Assembly (NCBI GenBank): GCA_027083715.1
Contig: JALWNR010000150.1
Coordinates: 1-6,887, forward strand
Source: Bacteroidales bacterium
GTDB lineage: Bacteria; Bacteroidota; Bacteroidia; Bacteroidales; NBLH01
Direction: 5' to 3'
Length of the DNA: 6,887 nucleotides
The position numbers and the translations under genes are program-made. Shown in pieces: positions 1-6,322 of the stretch. The notes under the pieces were generated by a model. The model searched no databases. It was not told the origin of the DNA and worked only from the letters and a program-made list of their open reading frames with translations. The stretch's first letter is position 1; every line of letters starts with the position of its first letter.

Positions 1-1
1 A

Positions 2-487
2 TATCAGGAAAATAAAATTTATGAATTATTTGATGGTTTATTAAGAAAACCTGCCAGTAAAACCGAAATCTATAAAGTGTTAATGAAATTCTTACCCTTT
101 GATAAATTAAATGATAATAGTAAGTCTAAGGTATTTATTAAAAGTAAACTATCAGATTCTGATAAAAAAAATATTAAATTATTTATAAATGAGAATAAGG
201 AGCAATTACTAAAACATTGGGAGAAAGTAAAAGGTGAGTTTATTATTTATGATATTAAAAATTTTGTAAATAAATTGCGCGAGCAGAGTAAAAATTTCAA
301 TATACAAATAGTAAACAAGTATATAGAAGAACTATCAGAGAGTATTAAAAACTTTGATATTGATACAATTGAAACCCGCCTTTCAGAATTTCCCGACTTA
401 ATGCAAAGACTAGAATTAATTGCATTGAGTGCCAACAATAGGGCATTAATAAAAAGGATGGATACAACCAGACTTAAAGCAAGTTGA
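2..487 (+). CDS. Hybrid sensor histidine kinase/response regulator, C-terminal fragment (5' end outside window)
   Basis: The reading frame is open from base 2 to the TGA at 485-487, giving the last 161 residues of a longer protein. Residues 9-32 (LFDGLLRKPASKTEIYKVLM and the following KFLP) match the end of a CheY-like receiver domain: the Lys-Pro pair at residues 16-17 is the conserved beta5 lysine with its cis-proline, followed by helix alpha5. The next ~130 residues are Lys/Asn/Glu-rich and helical. A segment with Tyr and FD..T...L..FP..M spacing resembles the extra C-terminal helical domain of many Bacteroidota hybrid kinases. I see no canonical HPt His motif (HxLKG), so phosphotransfer by this tail is not supported. 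A GTG at 77 would be an internal codon, not the start. Composition is very A+T-rich (27 G/C in the 120 bases at 121-240). It is convergent with folC. A stand-alone receiver protein cannot be excluded because the upstream part is missing. Confidence 0.75.
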   Translation, partial: YQENKIYELFDGLLRKPASKTEIYKVLMKFLPFDKLNDNSKSKVFIKSKLSDSDKKNIKLFINENKEQLLKHWEKVKGEFIIYDIKNFVNKLREQSKNFNIQIVNKYIEELSESIKNFDIDTIETRLSEFPDLMQRLELIALSANNRALIKRMDTTRLKAS

Positions 488-503
488 GTTTAAAGTGTTT
501 TTT
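472..503 (+). terminator. Possible weak intrinsic terminator of the kinase gene
   Basis: ACTTAAA (472-478) can pair with TTTAAAGT (489-496) if one A is bulged, with a 10-nt loop, followed by six T at 498-503. The stem overlaps the last codons and is almost entirely A-T pairs, so it would be weak. It is the only hairpin plus T-tract I see between the convergent genes. Confidence 0.27.
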
Positions 504-528
504 AATAAATATGATTGAATTATTGCGG

Positions 529-1818
529 TTAAGATACCACCTCTGCCACTACAAAAGTACTTCCGCCTACAAAAATCATATCCGGTGCTTCGGCTTTTGC
601 TTTGGCTGCCTTGAGTGCATCGGAAACTTTGGAGATTACCGTGCCTTTTAAACCAAATTGTTTTGCTTTTTCGGCTAATTCATTTGCATCCAGTGCACGC
701 GGAATATTTGCTTTTGTAAAAATGTATTCAGCATTTTTTGGAAAAAGGCTTAAAACAGTATCAATATTTTTATCGTTTACCACGCCAATTATCATATATA
801 ACTTGCGGTAAGGAGTATTTTCTATCTGATGTATCACTTCTTTAATACCGGCTTCGTTATGTCCCGTATCGCAAACAATACGTGGATTATGCCCGATGAT
901 TTGCCAGCGACCTTTTAAGCCTGTATTTTTTTGAATATTTGATAATCCTTGATAAATATGTTCTTTATCTATATTAAATTTTTCTTTTAAAATCTCAATG
1001 GCTTGTAGTGTAGTGATTAAATTCTTTTTTTGATACATTCCTAATAAATCAATCTTCAAATCAGGATATACCAAATTATCCGCTTTATATACATTGAAAC
1101 TTTGTTTTTCGTCAATGGTTTGTAAAGCATAATCAATACGGAAGTGTTCATTGGCAAAATAGATTGGCGCAGACAACTCTTTTGTTTTTTGAATAAATAC
1201 CGATTTGCTTTCCGTTTGGCTTTCGCCGATGATTACCGGAACGGCTTTTTTTATAATTCCTGCTTTTTCTTCGGCAATTTTTTCAATCGTATCACCCAAA
1301 AATTGTGTGTGGTCTTTACTGATGTTGGTAATTACCGATAGTTCAGAAGTGATAATATTTGTTGAATCCAGCCTGCCGCCCATACCTACTTCAATAAGGG
1401 CTACATCTACTTTTTCATCGGCAAAATACTGAAAAGCCAAAGCAACGGTCATTTCAAAAAAGGAAGGTTTCAGCTTATTAAAAAAAACAAAGTTTTCTTC
1501 CACAAATTTTACTACATAGTTTTCCGAAATTTCTTTACCGTTAATTTTTATACGTTCTCTGAAATCTTTCAGATGAGGTGATGTGTAAAGTCCTGTTTTG
1601 TAGCCTGCTTCTTGCAATACAGATGCCAACATATGTGATACAGAGCCTTTTCCGTTGGTGCCGGCAATATGTATGCTCTTAAATCTTTGGTGCGGATGCC
1701 CAAAATGTTCATCCAAAGCATGTGTATTATCAAGATTAGCTTTATAGGCAGCTTTCCCCTGACGCTGATACATCGGCAGGCTATTAAACAAGTATTCAAG
1801 AGTTTGAGAATAGTTCAT
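529..1818 (-). CDS. folC: Bifunctional folylpolyglutamate synthase/dihydrofolate synthase
   Basis: FolC is a cytoplasmic Mur-ligase-type enzyme that uses ATP to add glutamate to dihydropteroate (making dihydrofolate) and then to folates, which retains them in the cell. The 429-residue protein has full family length. Visible motifs are the P-loop AGTNGKGS (52-59), TSPHLKDFRERI (79-90), EVGMGGRLDSTN (143-154), EKAGIIK (184-190, with the lysine usually carbamylated), GLKGRWQ (300-306), DTGHN (317-321) and the C-terminal FVGGSTFVVAEV. I chose the ATG at 1818-1816 because MNYSQTLEYLFNSLPMYQR is the usual beginning in Bacteroidota FolC. An in-frame upstream start at 1845 would add nine non-conserved residues and would overlap the -7 promoter element. 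It is transcribed divergently from phoH. Whether it has both activities or only the polyglutamylating one cannot be told from motifs alone. Confidence 0.95.
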   Translation of the reverse strand: MNYSQTLEYLFNSLPMYQRQGKAAYKANLDNTHALDEHFGHPHQRFKSIHIAGTNGKGSVSHMLASVLQEAGYKTGLYTSPHLKDFRERIKINGKEISENYVVKFVEENFVFFNKLKPSFFEMTVALAFQYFADEKVDVALIEVGMGGRLDSTNIITSELSVITNISKDHTQFLGDTIEKIAEEKAGIIKKAVPVIIGESQTESKSVFIQKTKELSAPIYFANEHFRIDYALQTIDEKQSFNVYKADNLVYPDLKIDLLGMYQKKNLITTLQAIEILKEKFNIDKEHIYQGLSNIQKNTGLKGRWQIIGHNPRIVCDTGHNEAGIKEVIHQIENTPYRKLYMIIGVVNDKNIDTVLSLFPKNAEYIFTKANIPRALDANELAEKAKQFGLKGTVISKVSDALKAAKAKAEAPDMIFVGGSTFVVAEVVS

Positions 1819-1842
1819 TTTAAAATGTAAAAATATTTTTAG

Positions 1843-1850
1843 CAAAACTA
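1843..1850 (-). promoter_or_regulatory. -7 promoter element of folC
   Basis: Read on the minus strand, TAGTTTTG fits the Bacteroidota -7 consensus TAnnTTTG exactly. It lies 24 bp upstream of the chosen ATG, predicting a leader of under 20 nt. No TTTG is visible at the expected -33 position, so support rests on the -7 element and its location. Confidence 0.5.
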
Positions 1851-1863
1851 TCCAATATTCTCT

Positions 1864-1890
1864 TTTGAAAAAAAGAAAATTTGTATCTTG
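1864..1890 (+). promoter_or_regulatory. Probable promoter of the phoH-ppx transcript
   Basis: TTTG (1864-1867) and TATCTTG (1884-1890) resemble the Bacteroidota -33 and -7 elements, but the spacer is 16 nt rather than about 19-21 and the -7 box lacks one T. The site is 23 bp upstream of the phoH ATG. TCTTTT/AAAAGA (1861-1876) forms a small A-T dyad across the -33 box, which may be chance in such A+T-rich DNA. Confidence 0.35.
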
Positions 1891-1913
1891 TTTAAAATTT
1901 AATACTGAAAATT

Positions 1914-3242
1914 ATGGAACAGAAAGAAAAAATATTTGTTTTGGATACCAATGTGGTACTCCATGACCACCGTTGTATCTATCATTTTGATGAGCACGAT
2001 ATAGTTATTCCCATTGTAGTTTTGGAAGAATTAGATAAGTTTAAAAAAGGCAATAATCAAATAAATTTTCAGGCACGTGAATTTATGCGTGAATTGGATA
2101 AACTTTCAGGTGAAGCTTTATTTCACGAAGGTGTTTCTTTGGGCGAAGGAAAAGGAAAATTATACATTGAAACGGGAAAAGCATTTTCGGAGCAATTGGC
2201 TGAATCGTTTACCGAGCGCAATGCTGATAATCGTATTTTGGCAATAACAGAGTTTGTTAAAAATACACATCCCGATAAACAAACTTATGTGGTGAGTAAA
2301 GACATCAACCTTCGCCTAAAAGCAAAATCATTAGGCTTATTAGCACAAGATTATCAAACCGGTAAGGTGCGGAGTTTAGAAAAAATTCAAAAAGGAATAA
2401 AGACTTATGACAAAGCTGATCCGGCTTTGATTGCACGCTTGTATAAAAATCAAGAGGGTATTCCGGTTGAAGAATTTGAATTTGGTGAAGAAATTATGCC
2501 TAATCAATACTTTATTCTTAAAAATGAAAAATCAAGTGCTTTGGCTCATTACAACCCCTTTGAAAGAACGGTTTCACGTGTGGAAAAAGAAAAAGCAGCA
2601 GGTATTGTACCCAGAAATGCAGAACAAGCTTTTGCTCTGGATGCATTGTTACGTCCTGAAATTAAACTGGTTTCATTAACCGGTAAAGCAGGTACAGGAA
2701 AAACTTTATTGGCTCTGGCAGCAGCATTACAACAGCGAAAAAATTATGAACAAATTTATCTGGCACGACCTATTATGGCATTAGCCGATAAGGATTTAGG
2801 CTATTTACCCGGAAGTGCCAAAGAAAAAGTAGGACCCTATATGCAACCCTTATTTGATAACCTGAATTTTATTAAAAACCGATATGGTAAAAACAGTAAA
2901 AATTATGCGCGTATTGATGAAATGGTTGAAGATGAAAAATTAATTATCACCCCATTACCCTATATTCGCGGAAGAAGTTTATCCAATGTATTTTTTATTG
3001 TAGATGAAGCTCAAAATTTGACCCCACATGAAATAAAAACCATTATTACACGGGCAGGCGAAGGTACAAAATTAGTTTTTACCGGAGATATTGAGCAAAT
3101 TGATTCTCCTTATTTGGATGATAAATCGAATGGGTTAACTTATATGTCGGATAGAATGAAAGGTCAGGATATTTTTGCACATATCAACTTAATAAAAGGA
3201 GAAAGGAGCTATTTGGCTGATTTAGCGAGTGATTTGTTATAA
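1914..3242 (+). CDS. phoH: PIN domain-PhoH ATPase fusion protein (PhoH2/YlaK type)
   Basis: This 442-residue cytoplasmic protein joins an N-terminal PIN nuclease domain to a C-terminal PhoH ATPase. Such fusions are known as PhoH2; the mycobacterial protein has been described as an ATP-dependent RNA helicase and ribonuclease. The PIN domain (about 6-140) keeps its acidic set: D11 in FVLDTNVVLHD, E38/E39 in VLEELDKFK, D105 in NADNRIL and D130 in VSKDINLR. The PhoH part (about 230-442) has Walker A GKAGTGKT (257-264), RPIMALADKDLGYLPG (285-300), YIRGRSL (350-356), Walker B FFIVDEAQNLTP (360-371) and the FTGDIEQID sensor region (389-397). All key residues are present, so both halves are predicted to be active. 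The ATG at 1914 begins directly before the PIN strand and fits the family. No small antitoxin-like gene precedes it, unlike the mycobacterial phoAT-phoH2 pair. The in vivo RNA target is unknown. Confidence 0.93.
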   Translation: MEQKEKIFVLDTNVVLHDHRCIYHFDEHDIVIPIVVLEELDKFKKGNNQINFQAREFMRELDKLSGEALFHEGVSLGEGKGKLYIETGKAFSEQLAESFTERNADNRILAITEFVKNTHPDKQTYVVSKDINLRLKAKSLGLLAQDYQTGKVRSLEKIQKGIKTYDKADPALIARLYKNQEGIPVEEFEFGEEIMPNQYFILKNEKSSALAHYNPFERTVSRVEKEKAAGIVPRNAEQAFALDALLRPEIKLVSLTGKAGTGKTLLALAAALQQRKNYEQIYLARPIMALADKDLGYLPGSAKEKVGPYMQPLFDNLNFIKNRYGKNSKNYARIDEMVEDEKLIITPLPYIRGRSLSNVFFIVDEAQNLTPHEIKTIITRAGEGTKLVFTGDIEQIDSPYLDDKSNGLTYMSDRMKGQDIFAHINLIKGERSYLADLASDLL

Positions 3243-3259
3243 ATTTAATTTCATTATTT

Positions 3260-4159
3260 ATGGATATATTAAAATTTGCAGCTATAGATATTGGAACAAA
3301 TGCAATGCGTTTGCTGTTTGCAAATGTAATTGAAGATGATGGAGAAACTTGGTTTAAAAAGGCTGCATTGTTTCGTATGCCTATCCGCTTAGGTGAAGAT
3401 GTTTTTGAATTTGGTAAAATTAAAAAAAAGCGTGCTCGTAGTTTAATCAGAATTATCAGAGCTTTTGATTTATTGATGAAAGCAAATGATGTTGTACGCT
3501 ATCGTGCTTGTGCTACATCAGCAATGCGTGAAGCTGCTAACGGAGCAAAATTAATTGATTTGATTTACAAAGAAACTGGAATTATAATTGAACTGATTAC
3601 AGGACAAGAAGAAGCAGAAATTATTCGCCAAACACAAATTAAAAAACTACTTTCTACCAACAAAAATTGGTTATATGTGGATGTAGGTGGTGGTAGTACT
3701 GAAATTACTTATTTTATTGATGGAAAAACTGTTAAAGCACGCTCTTTTAAATTAGGTACTTTAAGGATACTGAAAAATAAAGTTCCAAAGGGTGAATGGG
3801 AAGAGCTTGACCATTGGCTTGCAGACATAAAAGACGAATACGAAGATTTAAAAGTTATCGGTTCGGGTGGTAATATCAATAAAATATATAAATTTTCACA
3901 AAAACCCGAAGGTAAAGGTTTATATTTTAATGAACTAAAACAAATCTATCAGGAAATTAAATCTTATTCTTATGAAGATAGAATGAAAATACTCGGTTTC
4001 AATCCAGATAGGGCTGATGTTATCATTCCCGCTTCTGAATTATTTATTAAGGTCATGAAAAAAGCCGGCGCTGGTATTATTCATGTTCCGAAAATTGGAC
4101 TGGCTGACGGAATTGTACGTTTGGAATACAAAAAATTCAAGGAAAAGTTAAAAAAGTAG
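3260..4159 (+). CDS. ppx: Short Ppx/GppA family phosphatase (exopolyphosphatase or pppGpp phosphohydrolase)
   Basis: A 299-residue member of the ASKHA-fold Ppx/GppA family, which removes terminal phosphate from polyphosphate or converts pppGpp to ppGpp. Visible motifs are phosphate-1 AIDIGTNAMRLL (8-19), the ATSAMREAANG helix (85-95), TGQEEAEIIRQ (114-124) carrying the catalytic-region glutamates E117/E118, phosphate-2 YVDVGGGSTEI (139-149), the IGSGGNINKI nucleotide-loop motif (200-209) and the closing GLADGIVR (280-287). The protein ends right after the core domains. The HD-like C-terminal region of the ~510-residue E. coli Ppx/GppA is absent, as is usual for short family members, so this is not a truncation. 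It follows phoH by 17 bp without a visible promoter or terminator and is probably co-transcribed, placing two stress/phosphate-linked enzymes together. No polyphosphate kinase gene is in the window. Motifs do not decide between polyphosphate and pppGpp as substrate. Confidence 0.9.
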   Translation: MDILKFAAIDIGTNAMRLLFANVIEDDGETWFKKAALFRMPIRLGEDVFEFGKIKKKRARSLIRIIRAFDLLMKANDVVRYRACATSAMREAANGAKLIDLIYKETGIIIELITGQEEAEIIRQTQIKKLLSTNKNWLYVDVGGGSTEITYFIDGKTVKARSFKLGTLRILKNKVPKGEWEELDHWLADIKDEYEDLKVIGSGGNINKIYKFSQKPEGKGLYFNELKQIYQEIKSYSYEDRMKILGFNPDRADVIIPASELFIKVMKKAGAGIIHVPKIGLADGIVRLEYKKFKEKLKK

Positions 4160-4354
4160 TATTCTTAAGGTTTTTGTAAATGGAGAAGTAGCATAAATAG
4201 TAGCAGGTCAAGAAAATTATTAATGCAGGATACAGAATACTGTGAATTTATTTTTATACGGACTCAAGAATAAAATAAATACTTAATTTTTGTTCGTAAA
4301 ATTAATCATTTGGATTTATTCTAAATAAGCATCGCTTTTTTTGGTTTAATTCAT

Positions 4355-4362
4355 TAATTTTG
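4355..4362 (+). promoter_or_regulatory. -7 promoter element of mtaB
   Basis: TAATTTTG matches TAnnTTTG perfectly and lies 18 bp before the mtaB ATG, implying a very short leader. No TTTG sits at the proper -33 distance; the nearest one (4340-4343) leaves only 11 nt. The preceding A+T-rich stretch from 4160 shows no gene, no strong hairpin and no RNA gene that I can recognise. Confidence 0.55.
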
Positions 4363-4380
4363 CAGCCTTTTAGATTAAAA

Positions 4381-5679
4381 ATGGAGCAAAATAATAAAAA
4401 AGTAGCATTTCAAACCTTAGGTTGCAAGCTGAATTTTTCAGAGACATCAACCATTGCGCGTGATTTTACAGAAAAAGACTATCAGCGTGTACGCTTTACA
4501 GAAAAAGCCGATATTTATATTATAAATACTTGTACGGTAACCGAACAAGCCGATAAAAAATGTCGCCAAGCGGTAAAGAAAATCATACGTCAAAATCCCG
4601 ATGCCATTGTAGCTGTGGTTGGTTGTTACGCGCAATTGAAACCCGGCGAAGTTTCTAACATTCCCGGAGTAGATATTGTTTTAGGGGCTAATGAAAAACA
4701 AAAATTATTCAATTTTATTGAACAATATGAGCGGGAGCATAAGCCGATTTATCATTCTTGCGAGATTAACGAAATAGAAACTTTCGATGCGGCATATTCT
4801 TCAGGAGATAGAACACGTTCATTTTTGAAAGTCCAAGATGGTTGCGATTATCCCTGTACTTATTGCACAATACCAAAAGCACGCGGTAAAAGTAGAAATC
4901 AAAATATTGAACAAACTGTTGCCTTAGCAAAAGAAATTGCAACAAAAGGTTATAAAGAAATTATTCTTACAGGTGTAAATATCGGTGATTTTGGGAAATC
5001 TACAAATGAAAATTTTTATGGGTTAATAAAGGAACTGGATAAAGTAGAAGGTATTGAGCGGTATCGAATCTCATCCATAGAACCAAACTTATTAAGCGAT
5101 GAAATTATTGAATTTACCGCAAAATCGTCAAAGTTTTTACCGCATTTTCATATTCCATTGCAAAGTGGTTCAAATGTGATACTTAAAAAAATGAAACGTA
5201 GATATAATCGCGAGCGCTTTGCCAATCGTATTTATAAAATTAAAGAGTTAATTCCTGATGCATTTATCGGTGTAGATGTGATTGTTGGTTTTCCTGGCGA
5301 AACTGATGAATTATACCGTGAAACTTATGATTTTCTCACCGGATTAGATGTTTCTTTTTTGCATGTTTTTTCCTATTCGGTACGTCCCGGAACGGAAAGT
5401 GCTGAAATGAGTGAAAAAAACACTACAAAAATAATCGCTTCGCGCAGTAAACTTTTACATCAATTATCAGAGGAAAAACATCGTAATTTTTATCAAAAAA
5501 ATCTAAATACGCAACATAAAGTACTTTTTGAGTCAAAAAACAAACAAGGAAAAATGTACGGTTTCACTGAAAATTACCTGAAAGTTGAAGTAGATTATGA
5601 ACCGAATATGATTAATAAAATTATTGATGTTCGATTGACTGATTTGGTTGAACCTGAATTATTTAAAGCTGTTTATTGA
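4381..5679 (+). CDS. mtaB: tRNA (N6-L-threonylcarbamoyladenosine(37)-C2)-methylthiotransferase
   Basis: MtaB is a cytoplasmic radical-SAM enzyme that converts t6A37 to ms2t6A37 in tRNAs reading ANN codons, stabilising codon-anticodon pairing. The 432-residue protein has full length and the three expected parts. The N-terminal methylthiotransferase domain carries cluster cysteines C15 (TLGCKLNFSET), C51 (INTCTVTEQAD) and C82 (VVGCYAQ). The radical-SAM core has GCDYPCTYC with C155, C159 and C162, followed by TIPKARGKSR. Further core motifs are LTGVNIGDFG (196-205), SSIEPNLL (231-238), HIPLQSGSN (257-265) and VDVIVGFPGET (298-308). A TRAM-like RNA-binding tail covers about 370-432. CKLNFSET is typical of Bacteroidota MtaB and argues against MiaB or RimO. 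I start at the ATG at 4381, since an in-frame TTG at 4360 lies within the -7 promoter element and adds seven unconserved residues. It is probably transcribed alone. Confidence 0.94.
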   Translation: MEQNNKKVAFQTLGCKLNFSETSTIARDFTEKDYQRVRFTEKADIYIINTCTVTEQADKKCRQAVKKIIRQNPDAIVAVVGCYAQLKPGEVSNIPGVDIVLGANEKQKLFNFIEQYEREHKPIYHSCEINEIETFDAAYSSGDRTRSFLKVQDGCDYPCTYCTIPKARGKSRNQNIEQTVALAKEIATKGYKEIILTGVNIGDFGKSTNENFYGLIKELDKVEGIERYRISSIEPNLLSDEIIEFTAKSSKFLPHFHIPLQSGSNVILKKMKRRYNRERFANRIYKIKELIPDAFIGVDVIVGFPGETDELYRETYDFLTGLDVSFLHVFSYSVRPGTESAEMSEKNTTKIIASRSKLLHQLSEEKHRNFYQKNLNTQHKVLFESKNKQGKMYGFTENYLKVEVDYEPNMINKIIDVRLTDLVEPELFKAVY

Positions 5680-5707
5680 TAATTTACTGGCTTAGCTGCT
5701 TCTAATA

Positions 5708-5738
5708 TGCCTGACACACGCTCAGGGCAATCGCTTTT
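5708..5738 (+). terminator. Candidate intrinsic terminator downstream of mtaB
   Basis: TGCC-TGA (5708-5714) pairs with TCA-GGCA (5722-5729) with one bulged G, a 7-nt loop (CACACGC), and a short T run at 5735-5738 about 6 nt after the stem. It lies 29 bp beyond the mtaB stop. The T tract is short, so it may instead be part of the repeat material that follows. Its 3' half is also one arm of a 19-nt inverted repeat with 6809-6827. Confidence 0.35.
5720..5738 (-). repeat. Left arm of an imperfect 19-nt inverted repeat flanking parDE
   Basis: On the minus strand this reads AAAAGCGATTGCCCTGAGC. The plus strand at 6809-6827 reads AAAAGCGATTTCCCTGGGC, a 17 of 19 match. The two arms face inward or outward around the parDE genes about 1.1 kb apart. 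A match this good is only borderline against chance in a window of this size. Confidence 0.35.
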
Positions 5739-5760
5739 AAAAAATGTATATGTTAAGATA

Positions 5761-5773
5761 AGTCCGTAGGACT
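5761..5773. repeat. Mini-hairpin 1, AGTCC-GTA-GGACT
   Basis: A perfect 5-bp stem closes a GTA triloop. A C-GNA-G loop is a motif known to make unusually stable single-stranded DNA hairpins. It is followed by GATATAATTTAGCA, which recalls the downstream flank of CCGTAGG repeats in other Bacteroidota. Confidence 0.6.
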
Positions 5774-5915
5774 GATATAATTTAGCACCGGATGTACTAC
5801 TAATAAAAAATAAAAGAAACAGGTATTATGCCGGTGGATTATTGGTCCGAAATTTTTTCTGTTACAAATAACCAATCGGTATAAATCCGGTGGTTTTAGC
5901 ATATTGTTTTATTAA

Positions 5916-5928
5916 ATACCGTAGGTAT
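5916..5928. repeat. Mini-hairpin 2, ATACC-GTA-GGTAT
   Basis: It has the same CCGTAGG core and GTA loop as mini-hairpin 1. The outer three stem bases differ (ATA instead of AGT) and the opposite arm is changed to match, so pairing is kept. Confidence 0.6.
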
Positions 5929-5946
5929 GGTACTCATCTTGGTTTT

Positions 5947-5959
5947 ATGCCTATGGCAT
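5947..5959. repeat. Mini-hairpin 3, ATGCC-TAT-GGCAT
   Basis: It has the same geometry as mini-hairpins 1 and 2 (5-bp stem, 3-nt loop, CC...GG at the top of the stem) but with a TAT loop and again different, matched outer stem bases. It begins 18 bp after mini-hairpin 2 ends. Confidence 0.5.
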
Positions 5960-6026
5960 TTTGTTCTTATTTTGACAATATATCCATGTTAGCTACAAAC
6001 TATTCGAAAGAAATCTGAGAATTTAT

Positions 6027-6057
6027 TTTGAAGCTATACCAAGAATTGGTATCTTTG
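6027..6057 (+). promoter_or_regulatory. Promoter of parDE
   Basis: TTTG (6027-6030), a 19-nt spacer and TATCTTTG (6050-6057) form a near-ideal Bacteroidota primary-sigma promoter. The -7 box ends 16 bp before the parD ATG, so the leader should be only about 10 nt. There is no Shine-Dalgarno sequence in front of parD. Confidence 0.8.
6036..6052. promoter_or_regulatory. Probable ParD operator (dyad overlapping the parDE -7 box)
   Basis: ATACCAAGAATTGGTAT is a perfect 7-bp inverted repeat around a 3-nt centre. It fills the promoter spacer and covers the first three bases of the -7 element. Ribbon-helix-helix antitoxins such as ParD bind operators of this kind and repress their own operon, more tightly with toxin bound. 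Binding of this ParD here is an inference from position and symmetry. Confidence 0.65.
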
Positions 6058-6073
6058 TGTCAAATCATAAGTT

Positions 6074-6322
6074 ATGGCAAAAAATACATCAATTTTGTTA
6101 GGAGATTATTTCAATAATTTCATTAATCAACAAGTTAAATCAGGAAAATATTCTTCTGCAAGTGAAGTTGTGAGAGCTGCATTGAGAATACTTGAATATG
6201 AAGAATTTAAAAAGGATGAACTTATAAAAGAGCTGAAAAAAGGTGAAAAATCAGGTTTTATAAAAGATTTTGACCGAAACTCTTTTTTAAAAAAACTTCA
6301 TCAAGAATATTTAGCTGAATAA
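6074..6322 (+). CDS. parD: ParD-family antitoxin (ribbon-helix-helix)
   Basis: This 82-residue cytoplasmic protein is predicted to neutralise the ParE toxin encoded next to it and to repress the operon. Residues 3-9 (KNTSILLG region) form the DNA-contacting beta strand; 10-23 and 29-43 (SASEVVRAALRILEYEE, with the family's S-x-S-E-V-V-R-x-A-L signature) form the two helices of the ribbon-helix-helix dimer. The C-terminal part, GEKSGFIKDFDRNSFLKKLH (57-76), has the SG...FD...FL..L pattern of the toxin-binding tail of ParD proteins. Length is normal. The stop TAA shares its last A with the parE start codon, so the two are translationally coupled. A perfect dyad over the -7 box supports autoregulation. 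Composition is more A+T-rich than mtaB or folC, consistent with, but not proof of, horizontal acquisition. Confidence 0.9.
   Translation: MAKNTSILLGDYFNNFINQQVKSGKYSSASEVVRAALRILEYEEFKKDELIKELKKGEKSGFIKDFDRNSFLKKLHQEYLAE

Larger units (their letters stand above)
5761..5959. repeat. Patch of short palindromic intergenic repeats in a 394-bp gene-free region
   Basis: The region between mtaB and parD (5680-6073) has no credible gene. Its middle holds three mini-hairpins with 5-bp stems and 3-nt loops (5761-5773, 5916-5928, 5947-5959). Between them lie complementary half-sites: CACCGGAT (5786-5793) against CCGGTG (5831-5836) and ATCCGGTG (5885-5892), plus ATTGGT (5841-5846) against ACCAAT (5871-5876). 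TTTAGCA occurs next to the half-sites at 5781-5787 and 5896-5902. CCGGTGG occurs twice in direct orientation (5831-5837, 5887-5893). The layout suggests a decayed mosaic of repeat units of the kind scattered between genes in many Bacteroidota genomes. That family membership is from memory, not from a search. Confidence 0.55.

Noticed and set aside
247..438. 63-codon minus-strand frame inside the kinase fragment
   Set aside because: It lies entirely opposite a recognisable receiver/kinase tail, has no promoter, and its product shows only low-complexity Ser/Leu/Ile composition.
1569..1799. 76-codon minus-strand frame overlapping the start of folC
   Set aside because: It is the same strand in another frame of a strongly conserved folC segment that includes the P-loop; the peptide matches nothing I know.
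1819..1845. Nine-residue N-terminal extension of FolC
   Set aside because: The extra residues are not typical of the family and the extended start would overlap the -7 promoter element at 1843-1850.
2431..2679. 82-codon plus-strand frame inside phoH
   Set aside because: It is an out-of-frame shadow of the conserved PhoH region, with no start signals of its own.
4360..4380. TTG start seven codons upstream of the chosen mtaB start
   Set aside because: The TTG is part of the -7 element TAATTTTG, so it would not be within the transcript; the ATG at 4381 begins the conserved sequence.
4160..4380. Possible RNA gene or riboswitch between ppx and mtaB
   Set aside because: Only A+T-rich sequence with a 4-bp hairpin (ACAG/CTGT); no tRNA-like fold or recognised riboswitch core, and the mtaB -7 element lies at its end.
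5680..5742. Short minus-strand open frame that could be a gene remnant downstream of mtaB
   Set aside because: About 20 codons with no recognisable family and no start signals; it coincides with the terminator-like hairpin.
5761..5959. Possible CRISPR array
   Set aside because: The repeated units are 13-nt palindromes at irregular spacing with variable sequence; there is no constant 25-40 nt repeat with regular spacers.
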